In this document: positions 8,761 to 17,123 of the stretch, piece after piece
How positions within the stretch are numbered: the stretch's first letter is position 1
How the letters are laid out: each line of letters starts with the position of its first letter
Origin: Pseudomonadota bacterium
GTDB lineage: Bacteria > Desulfobacterota > Binatia > Binatales > Binataceae
Direction: 5' to 3'
Assembly: GCA_021325025.1 (NCBI GenBank)
Contig: JAJPHZ010000006.1
Location: forward strand, 1-64,000
DNA: 64,000 nt
Notes under the pieces: generated by a model
What the model saw: the letters and a program-made list of their open reading frames with translations, nothing else
The model's database searches: none
What the model was told of the DNA's origin: nothing
Program-made: the position numbers and the translations under genes

Positions 8761-9570
8761 CTAGCCTTTTACCCGGCGCATCGTCATCGAGTGACGAAAC
8801 CGCGATGCCGGATGGGTGTTGATGGTGACCTGGGCGATTTTTCCATCAGACATTTTATAAGTGCGCCGTATTTCAAGCGCCGCCGTTCCGGCCTTGATCT
8901 TCAGCCCGGCAGCCAGCGCCGGCGAAATCAGCGCGGCGCCGATTTCCTGCTGAACTTCCGTGATCATTCGCCCGAACAGGTCTTCGATTAGAGGAAAGAC
9001 CGGACCGCTATAGCGCTGCAGGAGCCTGCCTACCGCCGCGAATTCGCGGTTGATGTAATATTCAGTCCGGCACAAGGGAGCGTCGACGCCATCTTTATGC
9101 CGGAATCCGCATACGGACAGCCATTCTTCGCCGCTCCCCAGTCCGGTGCGGGATGCGAGTCTGCCGTTGATCGAAACCATCTTGATTGACTCGATCGCGA
9201 AACGCGTACCGGTGGCGAAAGCGACCAGGTCGTTGATCGACATCGCGTCGTGAACATAGAGGTCTGAGGCGCGGGGAGGAAGGACGATGGTGCCCGCTCC
9301 CTGCCGCGAAGATACCAGGTTGTCCTCGCGCAGGCGTCGAAGCGCTTCCCGCACCGTGTAGCGGCTGATGGAAAAGCGCTCGCACAGGTCATCTTCGGTC
9401 GGAAGTTGCGATCCCACCGGATATACGCCGCCTGCGATCTCCTCCTTCAATGTGCGCGCCACCTGGAGATAAAGATGCTCGGCGGGCTTGATGCCGGACG
9501 CGTAGGCGGCCCGCGGTGCGCCTTTGAACGGCCTTGCCCGATGCGACTTCAGTCCGGTCTTCGGTGCCAT
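8761..9570 (-). CDS. GntR-family regulator, HutC/UTRA type
   Basis: A 269-residue regulator. The winged helix-turn-helix (about residues 31-100) includes LPTEDDLCERFSISRYTVREALRRL followed by the wing in SSRQGAGTIV, a textbook GntR domain. The C-terminal 165 residues fit the UTRA ligand-binding fold of the HutC subfamily, with an inner YYINREFAAV segment and the late TAALEIRRTYKMSDGKIAQV strand. It is divergent from the SMP-30-like gene; the palindrome TTGTCCGGACAA in that gap, with a near-copy at 12276, is the likely operator. HutC regulators usually repress degradation genes and are released by a pathway metabolite. Confidence 0.9.
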   Translation of the reverse strand: MAPKTGLKSHRARPFKGAPRAAYASGIKPAEHLYLQVARTLKEEIAGGVYPVGSQLPTEDDLCERFSISRYTVREALRRLREDNLVSSRQGAGTIVLPPRASDLYVHDAMSINDLVAFATGTRFAIESIKMVSINGRLASRTGLGSGEEWLSVCGFRHKDGVDAPLCRTEYYINREFAAVGRLLQRYSGPVFPLIEDLFGRMITEVQQEIGAALISPALAAGLKIKAGTAALEIRRTYKMSDGKIAQVTINTHPASRFRHSMTMRRVKG

Positions 9571-9649
9571 GGTCCCTTTTTACCAATTGCGCGCGCGCTG
9601 ACAAGCGCTGGCGGCGGGGCAGAGCGGAGGGCCTTAAGGCCGGCAATAG

Positions 9650-9661
9650 TTGTCCGGACAA
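9650..9661. promoter_or_regulatory. Palindromic operator candidate TTGTCCGGACAA
   Basis: A perfect 12-base palindrome in the gap between the divergent GntR-family gene and the SMP-30-like gene. Its 10-base core recurs at 12277-12286, before the Rieske oxygenase gene. A half-site-like TTGTCCG also occurs around 9690. Position and symmetry fit a GntR/HutC binding site; this is inferred, not shown. Confidence 0.6.
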
Positions 9662-9792
9662 ATGCGCCGACGCGATCGGGCTTTCGCTGGAAATTGTCCG
9701 CCAGTTAGGAGAGACTTGATGGCAAAAGGACGCAACCTGCGGGCGCGGATATTGACCAGGCCCGCAGACTGCAAGGCAAGGAGACGAATTGG

Positions 9793-11400
9793 ATGTCGCT
9801 GCAAAGCGGGCGCTACACGGCCCCCAGACCGCCCAGCGTCGCTGAAGGATGGAGCCTGGAACGGCTGACGCCGCCCAGCCGGCTGTTCGGCGCCAACGGC
9901 CTGCGCACCGGCCCCGACGGCCGCATCTATGTGGCGCAGGTGACGGGCAGCCAGATCAGCGCCGTCGATCTGCGAACCGGCCAGTTGGAGACCATCAGTC
10001 CGTTGGGCGGCGAAATCATTGCCCCTGATGACGTGGCCTTCGACGCGCACGGCAATCTCTACGCCACCGAAGTGATGGACGGGCGGGTGAGCGTAATCGG
10101 TGCCGATAGGCGTCCCAGAGTGCTGCGCGACGACTTGCCTTCCGCCAACGGCATCACCTTTTACCGCGGCCGCTTGTTCATCGACGAATGCCGGCCCAGC
10201 GGCCGCTTGTTGGAGCTGTATCCGGCCGGCGGCGCGCCGCGCGTGCTGTTGGATAACATCCCCCTCCCCAACGCGCTGGAGGCCGGACCCGACGGCTGGC
10301 TGTATTTTCCGGTGATGGGTGCCAACGAAATCTGGCGCATCGATCCGCAGGGCGGCACGCCCCAACGCGTGGCTGCCGACCTGGGCATTCCCGACGCCGT
10401 CAAGTTCGACGCCCAGGGGTACATCATCTCTACCCAGGTGCAGACTGGCCAGGTGCTGCGGATCGACCCGCAAAGTGGCCGGCGCAGCGTGCTGGCCACC
10501 CTCACTCCGGGGCTGGACAATCTGACCTTCGTCGGCGACCGACTGTTCGTGTCGAATTTCGACGGTCGCATCGCCGAAGTCCTCGGCGATGGCACAACCC
10601 GCACCCTGTTGCCGGGCGGCCTGAACTGGCCGCTGGACCTGGCGGTCGGCGCTGACGGCCAACTATACGTCGCCGACGGCACGAACTTGTACGTCCTCCC
10701 GCCCGGAGGCACGTTGCGGTCGGTCGGGATGTTGTTCAGCCCAGGCTATCCGGGCTTCGTGCGCGGCGTGGCGCCGCTGGCGGATGGCTGTTTCGCGGTC
10801 ACCACCGCGGGTGGTCACGTTGCGCTGTACCGGCCTTCGGAAAAGCAAAGCCAGGTGCTGGCCGATGGGCTGGATCAGCTTTACGGCGTAGCGGTCGCGT
10901 CGGGCGATGCTCTTGTGGTCGCGGAACTGGGCGCGGGGCGCGTTCTGTCGGTGCGGTCGGGCGAGGTACGGGTGCTGGCCGCCGGCCTGCGCGAACCGCT
11001 GGGCGTGACGATCGGTCCGGACGGCGCTCCGCTGGTGTCCGAGATGGGAGCGGGCCGGGTCGTCAAGCTGAGCGGAGCCGGGAGCGAAACGGTGCTCGAC
11101 GGCTTGCAACGGCCGCAAGGTGTGCTGGCGCGCGGCAGCGAACTTTTGGTCGTCGATGCCGGCGCCAAGGCGCTGATTGCTTTCGACCTGCAAAGCGGGG
11201 CGCGACGCATCATCGCCGCCGACCTGCCGGTCGGCGCCCCGCCCGGCGTGACGCCCAAGCCCTTGCGCGGATTGCCGCCGTTCTCAGGCCCCCAGGGTCC
11301 TTTTGCGGGCATCGCCGCCGGCCCCGACGGCACGCTCTACCTCTCAGCCGACACGGAAGGCAGCGTGCTGGCCCTGCGCCCGGGCCCCACGCGTCGCTGA
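9793..11400 (+). CDS. SMP-30/gluconolactonase-like beta-propeller protein
   Basis: A 535-residue protein with no signal peptide, built from repeating strands marked by GPDGRIYVA, DAHGNLYATE, GPDGWLYFP, GADGQLYVAD, GPDGAPLVSE and GPDGTLYLSAD. That makes at least seven blade-like units, too many for one six-bladed SMP-30 propeller, so it may form a double or larger propeller. Related proteins are metal-dependent lactonases (gluconolactonase, SMP-30) or virginiamycin B lyase-like. A lactone hydrolase would follow a BVMO reaction, but this is inference. AAGGAGA precedes the ATG at good spacing. An SDR follows after 26 bases, probably in one operon controlled by the upstream palindrome. Confidence 0.78.
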   Translation: MSLQSGRYTAPRPPSVAEGWSLERLTPPSRLFGANGLRTGPDGRIYVAQVTGSQISAVDLRTGQLETISPLGGEIIAPDDVAFDAHGNLYATEVMDGRVSVIGADRRPRVLRDDLPSANGITFYRGRLFIDECRPSGRLLELYPAGGAPRVLLDNIPLPNALEAGPDGWLYFPVMGANEIWRIDPQGGTPQRVAADLGIPDAVKFDAQGYIISTQVQTGQVLRIDPQSGRRSVLATLTPGLDNLTFVGDRLFVSNFDGRIAEVLGDGTTRTLLPGGLNWPLDLAVGADGQLYVADGTNLYVLPPGGTLRSVGMLFSPGYPGFVRGVAPLADGCFAVTTAGGHVALYRPSEKQSQVLADGLDQLYGVAVASGDALVVAELGAGRVLSVRSGEVRVLAAGLREPLGVTIGPDGAPLVSEMGAGRVVKLSGAGSETVLDGLQRPQGVLARGSELLVVDAGAKALIAFDLQSGARRIIAADLPVGAPPGVTPKPLRGLPPFSGPQGPFAGIAAGPDGTLYLSADTEGSVLALRPGPTRR

Positions 11401-11426
11401 ATTCGACGAAGTCGAGGAACAGACCA

Positions 11427-12272
11427 ATGCAAGACAATCTTCTGAAGCTCGACGGCCGCATCGTCGTGGTGTCGGGTGCCGCCGGCGGCGGCATCGGCAC
11501 TACGGTCACCCGGATGGTAGCTGGCGCGGGGGCGACGGTGATCGCGGTCAGCCGCTCCCAGGCGAACCTCCAGCGCCATATCGCGCCCCTCGCATCGCAG
11601 GGTCTTGCGGTGACGCCGGTGGCCGCCGACGCGCAGACCGAAGAAGGCGTGGCCGCGGTGATGGAATGCGTGCGCAGCGCGCGCGGCACGCTTTATGGCC
11701 TGGTCAACGTGGCCGGCGGCGCGGCGCCCTCGACCTGGGGCCGCTCGACGCGGCTTTCGCGGGCGGATTGGCATGCGCTGTTCGCTCAGAATCTCGATTC
11801 CATGTTCTTTATGAGCGGGGCGGTGGCCGCGGAACTGAGGGCGCAGGGGCGCCCCGGCTCGCTGGTTTCGATCTCCTCGATCAGCGGCGTCAATTCGGCG
11901 CCTTTCCACGTCGGCTATGGCGCGGCCAAGGCGGCGATGCTGTCGGTGGTGCGAACGATGGCGCTGGAGCTGGCCCTAGACGGCATCCGGGTTAATGCGG
12001 TGGCGCCCGGACCGACGGCAACCCCGGCCTCGGGCACCTACGTCGGCGAAGATGCGCAGCGCGACCGGCGGGCGATCCCGATGGGACGGCGCGGACGGCC
12101 CGAAGAAATTGCCGGTGCCGTGCTGTTCCTGCTCTCGGACCTGTCCAGCTACATCACCGGCCAGTGCCTGATCGTGGACGGCGGCATCAACCTGAGGTGG
12201 TCCCATCTGGCCGAGGATAACACGCCCGCCTTTCTCAAGGACGAATCCTTCCGCGCCGCCATGAAGCGTTGA
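11427..12272 (+). CDS. SDR oxidoreductase
   Basis: A 281-residue short-chain dehydrogenase. The N-terminal SGAAGGGIGTTV is a G-x3-G-x-G variant of the cofactor loop. LVNVAGG replaces the usual NNAG, and the active site is SISSISG followed by Y-G-A-A-K. The C-terminal LSSYITGQCLIVDGG is the standard end of a classical SDR. A GAGGAA ribosome-binding site is present. It probably forms an operon with the propeller protein upstream. Its stop codon is followed four bases later by the second copy of the GntR-type palindrome. It likely oxidises or reduces a pathway alcohol or ketone; the substrate is not predictable. Confidence 0.87.
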   Translation: MQDNLLKLDGRIVVVSGAAGGGIGTTVTRMVAGAGATVIAVSRSQANLQRHIAPLASQGLAVTPVAADAQTEEGVAAVMECVRSARGTLYGLVNVAGGAAPSTWGRSTRLSRADWHALFAQNLDSMFFMSGAVAAELRAQGRPGSLVSISSISGVNSAPFHVGYGAAKAAMLSVVRTMALELALDGIRVNAVAPGPTATPASGTYVGEDAQRDRRAIPMGRRGRPEEIAGAVLFLLSDLSSYITGQCLIVDGGINLRWSHLAEDNTPAFLKDESFRAAMKR

Positions 12273-12275
12273 AAG

Positions 12276-12287
12276 ATGTCCGGACAA
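12276..12287. promoter_or_regulatory. Second copy of the palindromic operator candidate
   Basis: ATGTCCGGACAA, identical over the 10-base palindromic core to the site at 9650-9661. It lies in the 180-base gap between the SDR and the Rieske oxygenase gene, about 165 bases before the latter's ATG. This suggests that the adjacent GntR regulator also governs the Rieske gene. Confidence 0.55.
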
Positions 12288-12452
12288 ATTTGATTGGTTT
12301 TCATGAGATTCCGGAGTGTCTTAAGGTTGACTGCGGCGAAATCGCTGATAAGTTCAGGGCAGCATCGGATGTTTTTTCCACGCGCAAATCCCCGAAGCGC
12401 CGTGCTCAACGGGTCATGCCACAGGTCGCGATTTACCGCATAGGAGGAGGTC

Positions 12453-13826
12453 ATGAACGAGCCGGTTGACATCACGGATTTGGTTCAAGCCGCCGAAGAC
12501 CTGACCGAGCCGGTAACGATCGGCGTCGAGGCCTACATCTCACCGGAGTATGCGCGCCAGGAGCGCGACAAGCTGTGGCGCAAGGTGTGGCTGCAGACCG
12601 GCCGCGTTGAGGAGATTCCCGAAGTCGGCGATTACCTGACCTACGACATCCTCGACGACTCGATTGTGATCGTGCGCACGGCGCCCGATAAGCTCTCCGC
12701 CTACCATAATGTCTGTCCCCATCGCGGCCGCCGGCTGGTCGACACGCCGCAGGGTGCCCACCACGCCTGCGGCAGGAAGCGGCAGTTCATCTGCGGCTTT
12801 CACGGCTTTCGCTACAACCTCGCTGGCGAGTGCATCCACGTGCCCGAGAAGGAGGACTGGAAGGGCGCGCTGACCGCCCAGCGCACCCATCTGGGCGAGG
12901 TCAGCGTCGGCACCTGGGGCGGCTGGATCTGGATCAACATGGATCCCGAATGCGAACCGCTGCGCGATTATCTGGAGCCCGCCGCTACCATGCTCGATCC
13001 CTTCGAACTGCAAAACATGCGTTACCGATGGCGGCGGTGGGTGGTGTTCGACTGCAACTGGAAGGTCGCCCTGGAGGCGTTCAACGAGACCTTTCACGTC
13101 CCGGCGACGCATCCGGAGTTCACAAAATTCGGCGACTTTCGCGGATGGGCCCGGGTGCAGGGAAAACATAGTAACATCGGCTACGACGCGCCCAAGGATT
13201 TGGATGAGAACCAGGCCAAATTGCGCCTTGGCAAGGGCGACCCCCGCACCTCGACTGCGGAGATGCAGGTCTATACCTGGGAACATGTCAAGACCAACAC
13301 CACCCAGACGCTGGTCGACGCGGCGGTGCGGCTGGTCGATGAATTGCCGGAAGGGACGCCGCCCGACAAGGTGCTCAAGCATTGGCTTGACTCGGCGCGG
13401 CGCGACGATGCTGCGCGCGGCGTGATCTGGCCGACCGTCGATCCGCAACATGTCGGCAAAAGCGGCACCGCATGGCAGATCTTTCCCAACTTTCAGATTG
13501 GGCACGCGTTAAACAACGCCCTGTGCTACAGCGCGCGGCCCTTTGGCTACGATCCGAATAAATGCATTTTCGAAGCTGTTACTCTTGAGCTTTATCCAAG
13601 AGGGCAGGAGCCCAAAACGCAGTGGCTTTACACGCCGGTGGACGACCCGGCATGGCTGAGCGTCCTGCCGCAGGACTTTTCCAACATGGCCGCCGTGCAG
13701 CAGGGCATGAAGTCGGCCGGTTTCCGCGGCACGCTGCCCAATCCCTATCGGGAGCGCAGCATCGCCAATCTTCACCGCAATCTGGCCAAATACATGGGCA
13801 CCGGCGCGCCGCGCAAGCTGAGATGA
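12453..13826 (+). CDS. Rieske non-heme iron oxygenase, alpha subunit, with bridging Glu
   Basis: A 457-residue oxygenase. The Rieske [2Fe-2S] ligands are C88/H90 (CPHRG) and C114/H117 (CGFHGF). The catalytic domain motif is ETFHVPATH, giving His215 and His220 as iron ligands. Glu212 stands where most ring-hydroxylating dioxygenases have the bridging Asp; Glu at this place is known from carnitine monooxygenase CntA. GGAGGAGG immediately precedes the ATG. No small beta subunit, ferredoxin or reductase gene lies nearby, so electron transfer must come from elsewhere. A candidate GntR operator lies upstream. The protein may hydroxylate or demethylate an aromatic or alicyclic substrate. Confidence 0.9.
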   Translation: MNEPVDITDLVQAAEDLTEPVTIGVEAYISPEYARQERDKLWRKVWLQTGRVEEIPEVGDYLTYDILDDSIVIVRTAPDKLSAYHNVCPHRGRRLVDTPQGAHHACGRKRQFICGFHGFRYNLAGECIHVPEKEDWKGALTAQRTHLGEVSVGTWGGWIWINMDPECEPLRDYLEPAATMLDPFELQNMRYRWRRWVVFDCNWKVALEAFNETFHVPATHPEFTKFGDFRGWARVQGKHSNIGYDAPKDLDENQAKLRLGKGDPRTSTAEMQVYTWEHVKTNTTQTLVDAAVRLVDELPEGTPPDKVLKHWLDSARRDDAARGVIWPTVDPQHVGKSGTAWQIFPNFQIGHALNNALCYSARPFGYDPNKCIFEAVTLELYPRGQEPKTQWLYTPVDDPAWLSVLPQDFSNMAAVQQGMKSAGFRGTLPNPYRERSIANLHRNLAKYMGTGAPRKLR

Positions 13827-13989
13827 ACAACGCGGCGACCGTAATCGCATTGCGCGCCGGAGTTTTTACATTCGGTGATGCTCCTTGGTGCCATTCGCAG
13901 CCACCGAGCGTCAGTGCGAGAACAATCGCCGGGTGGAAGCCTGCGCCAGGCAGCCGGTACGAGGTGACGGCGGCGGGAGAGGATCATCG

Positions 13990-15162
13990 ATGAAGGTCAA
14001 TATCGGCGTATTCGCACACAATTCCAAAGACTGGGAGCGTATTCAGAGCGGGGATTATAGCCGTCCGCCCGCCACGCCAGATTACGAATTTGTCCAGCGA
14101 GCATGTGCGCTCGCCGATCTGGCCGAGCCGCTTGGCTTTGACGGTATCTGGGCGCCGGAACACCAGGGTACTCCGTATGGAATGACGCCCAACCCCATCC
14201 AGACCCTTACCTATTTCGCCGGCCGCACCAGGCATATCAGCCTGGGATCTATGGTGGTAGTCACTCCATGGTGGAATCCTATCCGCCTGGCGCATCAGAT
14301 CGCCTATCTGGACATCGTCTCCAACGGGCGTTACGACACGATTGGACTTGGACGCGGCGTTTCGAAATCCGAGTTCGACGCGGTCGGAGTCCCGCGGGAG
14401 GAAAGCCGCCAGCGTTTCGATGAAACCCTCGATATCCTGAAACTGGCCTTTTCCCAGGAGCGCTTTTCCTACGAGGGAAAGATCTTCAAGATCCCCGAGA
14501 TGTCGCTGCGCCCGGCGCCCAAGAGCCGGGATTTGTTTTCACGTATCTATGGTTCCTCTTCCAACCGCGATTCGCTCGAAATACTCTCGCGGCGCGGGAT
14601 GGTGCCGCTGTTCGTCGGCAACAAGCCGCTTGAGGAAGCCGGGCAAGACGTGCGCCTGGTGAATACTATCCGGCGGGAAATCGGATTGCCTCCCTGCCAG
14701 CCCAAGAACGTCCTGTTCATGTACTGCACGTCCACGAAGGAAGAGGCCAAGCGGGCCGACGAGTACATACTGACCGCCGGCAGAGACGTCGCGCTTCACT
14801 ATGGATTCGCGGACCCCTCCAATTTCATCGGGGTCAAGGGATACGAAGCCTATGCAAACCGGGCCGCCGGCGCCACGGCTGTGCTGGCTGCGGTCGCAAG
14901 CGGGATCGAGCAAGGCAAAGCAAAAACTCCGGGATATCATCCGTCGAACCTGATGATCGGAACGCCCGAGGAGGTCATCGAACGGATAATCGCCGCCCAG
15001 AAGGCCTGTTCTTTCTCGGAGATCACCATCGTTCCGCAATTCGGCACCATGCCCTACGACGAGGCCGAGAAGAGCACGAGATTGTTCGCCAGGGAGGTTT
15101 TGCCCGTCATCCACAAAATGGAGGCGCCGCTCAACGCGGCTGCGCTTCCTGCCGGCGCCTAG
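13990..15162 (+). CDS. LLM-class flavin-dependent oxidoreductase
   Basis: A 390-residue bacterial-luciferase-like TIM barrel. Diagnostic pieces are APEHQGTPYGMTPNP, the TRHISLGSMVVV strand with the family's non-prolyl cis-peptide region, NGRYDTIGLGRG and the later RFDETLDIL helix. Such enzymes use FMN or F420 for monooxygenation or dehydrogenation. The ATG at 13990 is preferred because GGGAGAGGA lies just upstream and the protein begins in the first barrel strand (MKVNIGVFAH); upstream in-frame starts would add sequence unlike the family. It lies between the Rieske gene and the second BVMO. It is one of four LLM proteins here (also 26737, 29192 and 30759), which are diverged paralogs rather than recent copies. 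Confidence 0.87.
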   Translation: MKVNIGVFAHNSKDWERIQSGDYSRPPATPDYEFVQRACALADLAEPLGFDGIWAPEHQGTPYGMTPNPIQTLTYFAGRTRHISLGSMVVVTPWWNPIRLAHQIAYLDIVSNGRYDTIGLGRGVSKSEFDAVGVPREESRQRFDETLDILKLAFSQERFSYEGKIFKIPEMSLRPAPKSRDLFSRIYGSSSNRDSLEILSRRGMVPLFVGNKPLEEAGQDVRLVNTIRREIGLPPCQPKNVLFMYCTSTKEEAKRADEYILTAGRDVALHYGFADPSNFIGVKGYEAYANRAAGATAVLAAVASGIEQGKAKTPGYHPSNLMIGTPEEVIERIIAAQKACSFSEITIVPQFGTMPYDEAEKSTRLFAREVLPVIHKMEAPLNAAALPAGA

Positions 15163-15193
15163 CCTAAATACAATTGGAGATGACGCCCGACTC

Positions 15194-17023
15194 ATGGCAT
15201 ACGATACAAATTGTACGCCGACGCAGACCCCCGAAGTCGATCTGCCCGCGCTGCAGAAAAAATACCGCCAGGAACGCGACAAGCGCATTCGGCCCGAAGG
15301 CGGGCAACAATATATTGAAGCGGCGGACGGCTTCGCGGAATACTATGAAGCCGATCCCTATTCTGCGCCGGTGGTACGCGACGCGATCCGCGAAGATATC
15401 GACGTCGCCGTCCTGGGCGGCGGCTTCGCAGGCCTGATTTGCGCCGCGCGCATCAAGCAAACCGGCGTCTCCAATCTGCGTATTATCGATTTGGCCGGCG
15501 ACTTCGGCGGCGCCTGGTACTGGAACCGCTATCCGGGTATCCAATGCGATACCGATTCCTGTTGCTACCTGCCGCTGCTCGAAGAGGTGAACTACATTCC
15601 CAAGGACAAGTACGCCTACGGAGCCGAAGTTTACGAACATTGCCGGCGGATCGGCCGGCATTTCGGCCTGTATGAGGGCGCGCTCTTCGGCACTCTGGTC
15701 CGCTCACTGCGCTGGGATGAATCGATCAAGCGCTGGCGAATCGCGACCAACCGCGGCGACGATCTCCGGGCGCGCTTCGTGGTCATGTGTCCAGGTCCCT
15801 TCAACCGGCCGAAGCTGCCGGGCATCCCCGGAATCCGCAGTTTCAAGGGGCATACGTTTCACACCGCGCGCTGGGACTACAACTATACCGGCGGTGATAT
15901 GACGGGCGGGCTGAACAAGCTGGGCGACAAGCGCGTTGCGATTATCGGTACCGGCGCCAGCGCCATCCAGTGCATCCCCTTCCTCGCCCGTTATGCCCGC
16001 CACCTGTTCGTCTTGCAGCGCACCCCTTCCTACATCGACGATCGCGGCAACCAGCCGGTGGATGCGGCGATGATAAGAGCCCAGGGGCCGGGCTGGCAGA
16101 AACGGCGGCAGGCCAATTTCCACACCGCGGCATTCGTCGGGTTTGGTCCGGGTGAGCCCGACCTGGTGTGCGACGGCTGGACCGAGGTCAGCCGCAACAT
16201 GGCGGCCAGGCTGGAGGCGATGGGATGGCCCAAGCTGACGCCCCAACAGTTGATGGAACTGCGCGAGCTGGAAGACTACAAGGCCATGGAGCGCCTGCGC
16301 CGCCGCATCGACAGCGTCGTCAAGGACCGCAAAACGGCCGAGGCCCTCAAGCCTTACTACCGGTTCCTGTGCAAGCGCCCGTGCTTTTCCGACGAATATC
16401 TGCCGACCTTCAATCGTCCCAATGTCACGCTGGTCGATGTATCGGGCTCCAGGGGCGTGGAGCGAATCACAGAAAATGGAATCGTCGCCCACGGCGTCGA
16501 ATATCAGGTCGATTGCATCATCTTTGCCAGCGGCTTCGAGATCACGACCGAGCTCAGGCGCCGCTTCGGCATCGACCCGTTCGCGGGGCGCAACGGCCTG
16601 TCGCTGTACGATCACTGGGCCGACGGCTACCGGACGTTGCATGGCATGATGAGCCACGGGTTCCCCAATTGCTTCTTTACCGGCTTCACGCAGGCCGGCG
16701 TGTCGGCGAACACGACCGCGATGTTCGAGCAGCAGGGCGGTCACATCTCCTGGATCATCAGGGAGACGTTGGCGCGCGGAGCCGCCACCGTGGAACCTAC
16801 TCGGCAGGCCCAGGACGAGTGGGTGCGGGTCATCCGGGAGACCTCGGTCACCGACCGGGAATTCTGGCGTGAATGCACGCCCGGCTATTACAACAACGAG
16901 GGCGAACAGACCTTCCGCTCTCACCTGGGTGAGCCTTACGGCCCCGGTTTTTACGCCTTCGAGCAACTGCTGAAGGAATGGCGCGACAAGGGCGATATGG
17001 AGGGCCTGGTCCTGAGCACCTGA
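15194..17023 (+). CDS. Baeyer-Villiger monooxygenase, cyclohexanone monooxygenase-like
   Basis: A 609-residue flavin monooxygenase with FAD motif GGGFAG (residues 75-80), GAWYWNRYPG, the BVMO fingerprint FKGHTFHTARWD (217-228) with the final Pro replaced by Asp as in many type I BVMOs, and the NADPH loop GTGASA. It has only about a 70-residue N-terminal extension, so it belongs to a different branch from the BVMO at 6664. It follows the LLM gene by 31 bases and may be co-transcribed. It would convert a cyclic or linear ketone to a lactone or ester, feeding the lactonase-like and esterase-like proteins nearby. Confidence 0.92.
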   Translation: MAYDTNCTPTQTPEVDLPALQKKYRQERDKRIRPEGGQQYIEAADGFAEYYEADPYSAPVVRDAIREDIDVAVLGGGFAGLICAARIKQTGVSNLRIIDLAGDFGGAWYWNRYPGIQCDTDSCCYLPLLEEVNYIPKDKYAYGAEVYEHCRRIGRHFGLYEGALFGTLVRSLRWDESIKRWRIATNRGDDLRARFVVMCPGPFNRPKLPGIPGIRSFKGHTFHTARWDYNYTGGDMTGGLNKLGDKRVAIIGTGASAIQCIPFLARYARHLFVLQRTPSYIDDRGNQPVDAAMIRAQGPGWQKRRQANFHTAAFVGFGPGEPDLVCDGWTEVSRNMAARLEAMGWPKLTPQQLMELRELEDYKAMERLRRRIDSVVKDRKTAEALKPYYRFLCKRPCFSDEYLPTFNRPNVTLVDVSGSRGVERITENGIVAHGVEYQVDCIIFASGFEITTELRRRFGIDPFAGRNGLSLYDHWADGYRTLHGMMSHGFPNCFFTGFTQAGVSANTTAMFEQQGGHISWIIRETLARGAATVEPTRQAQDEWVRVIRETSVTDREFWRECTPGYYNNEGEQTFRSHLGEPYGPGFYAFEQLLKEWRDKGDMEGLVLST

Positions 17024-17123
17024 TCCAGAGCACGGCGGCTTTCGGCTGTGCGCTCATCGACGCAGGATCTCCACCTTTGCCGGTTCGCATCTGTCAATCC
17101 GGCCGGCAGCCAAAGAAGTATCG

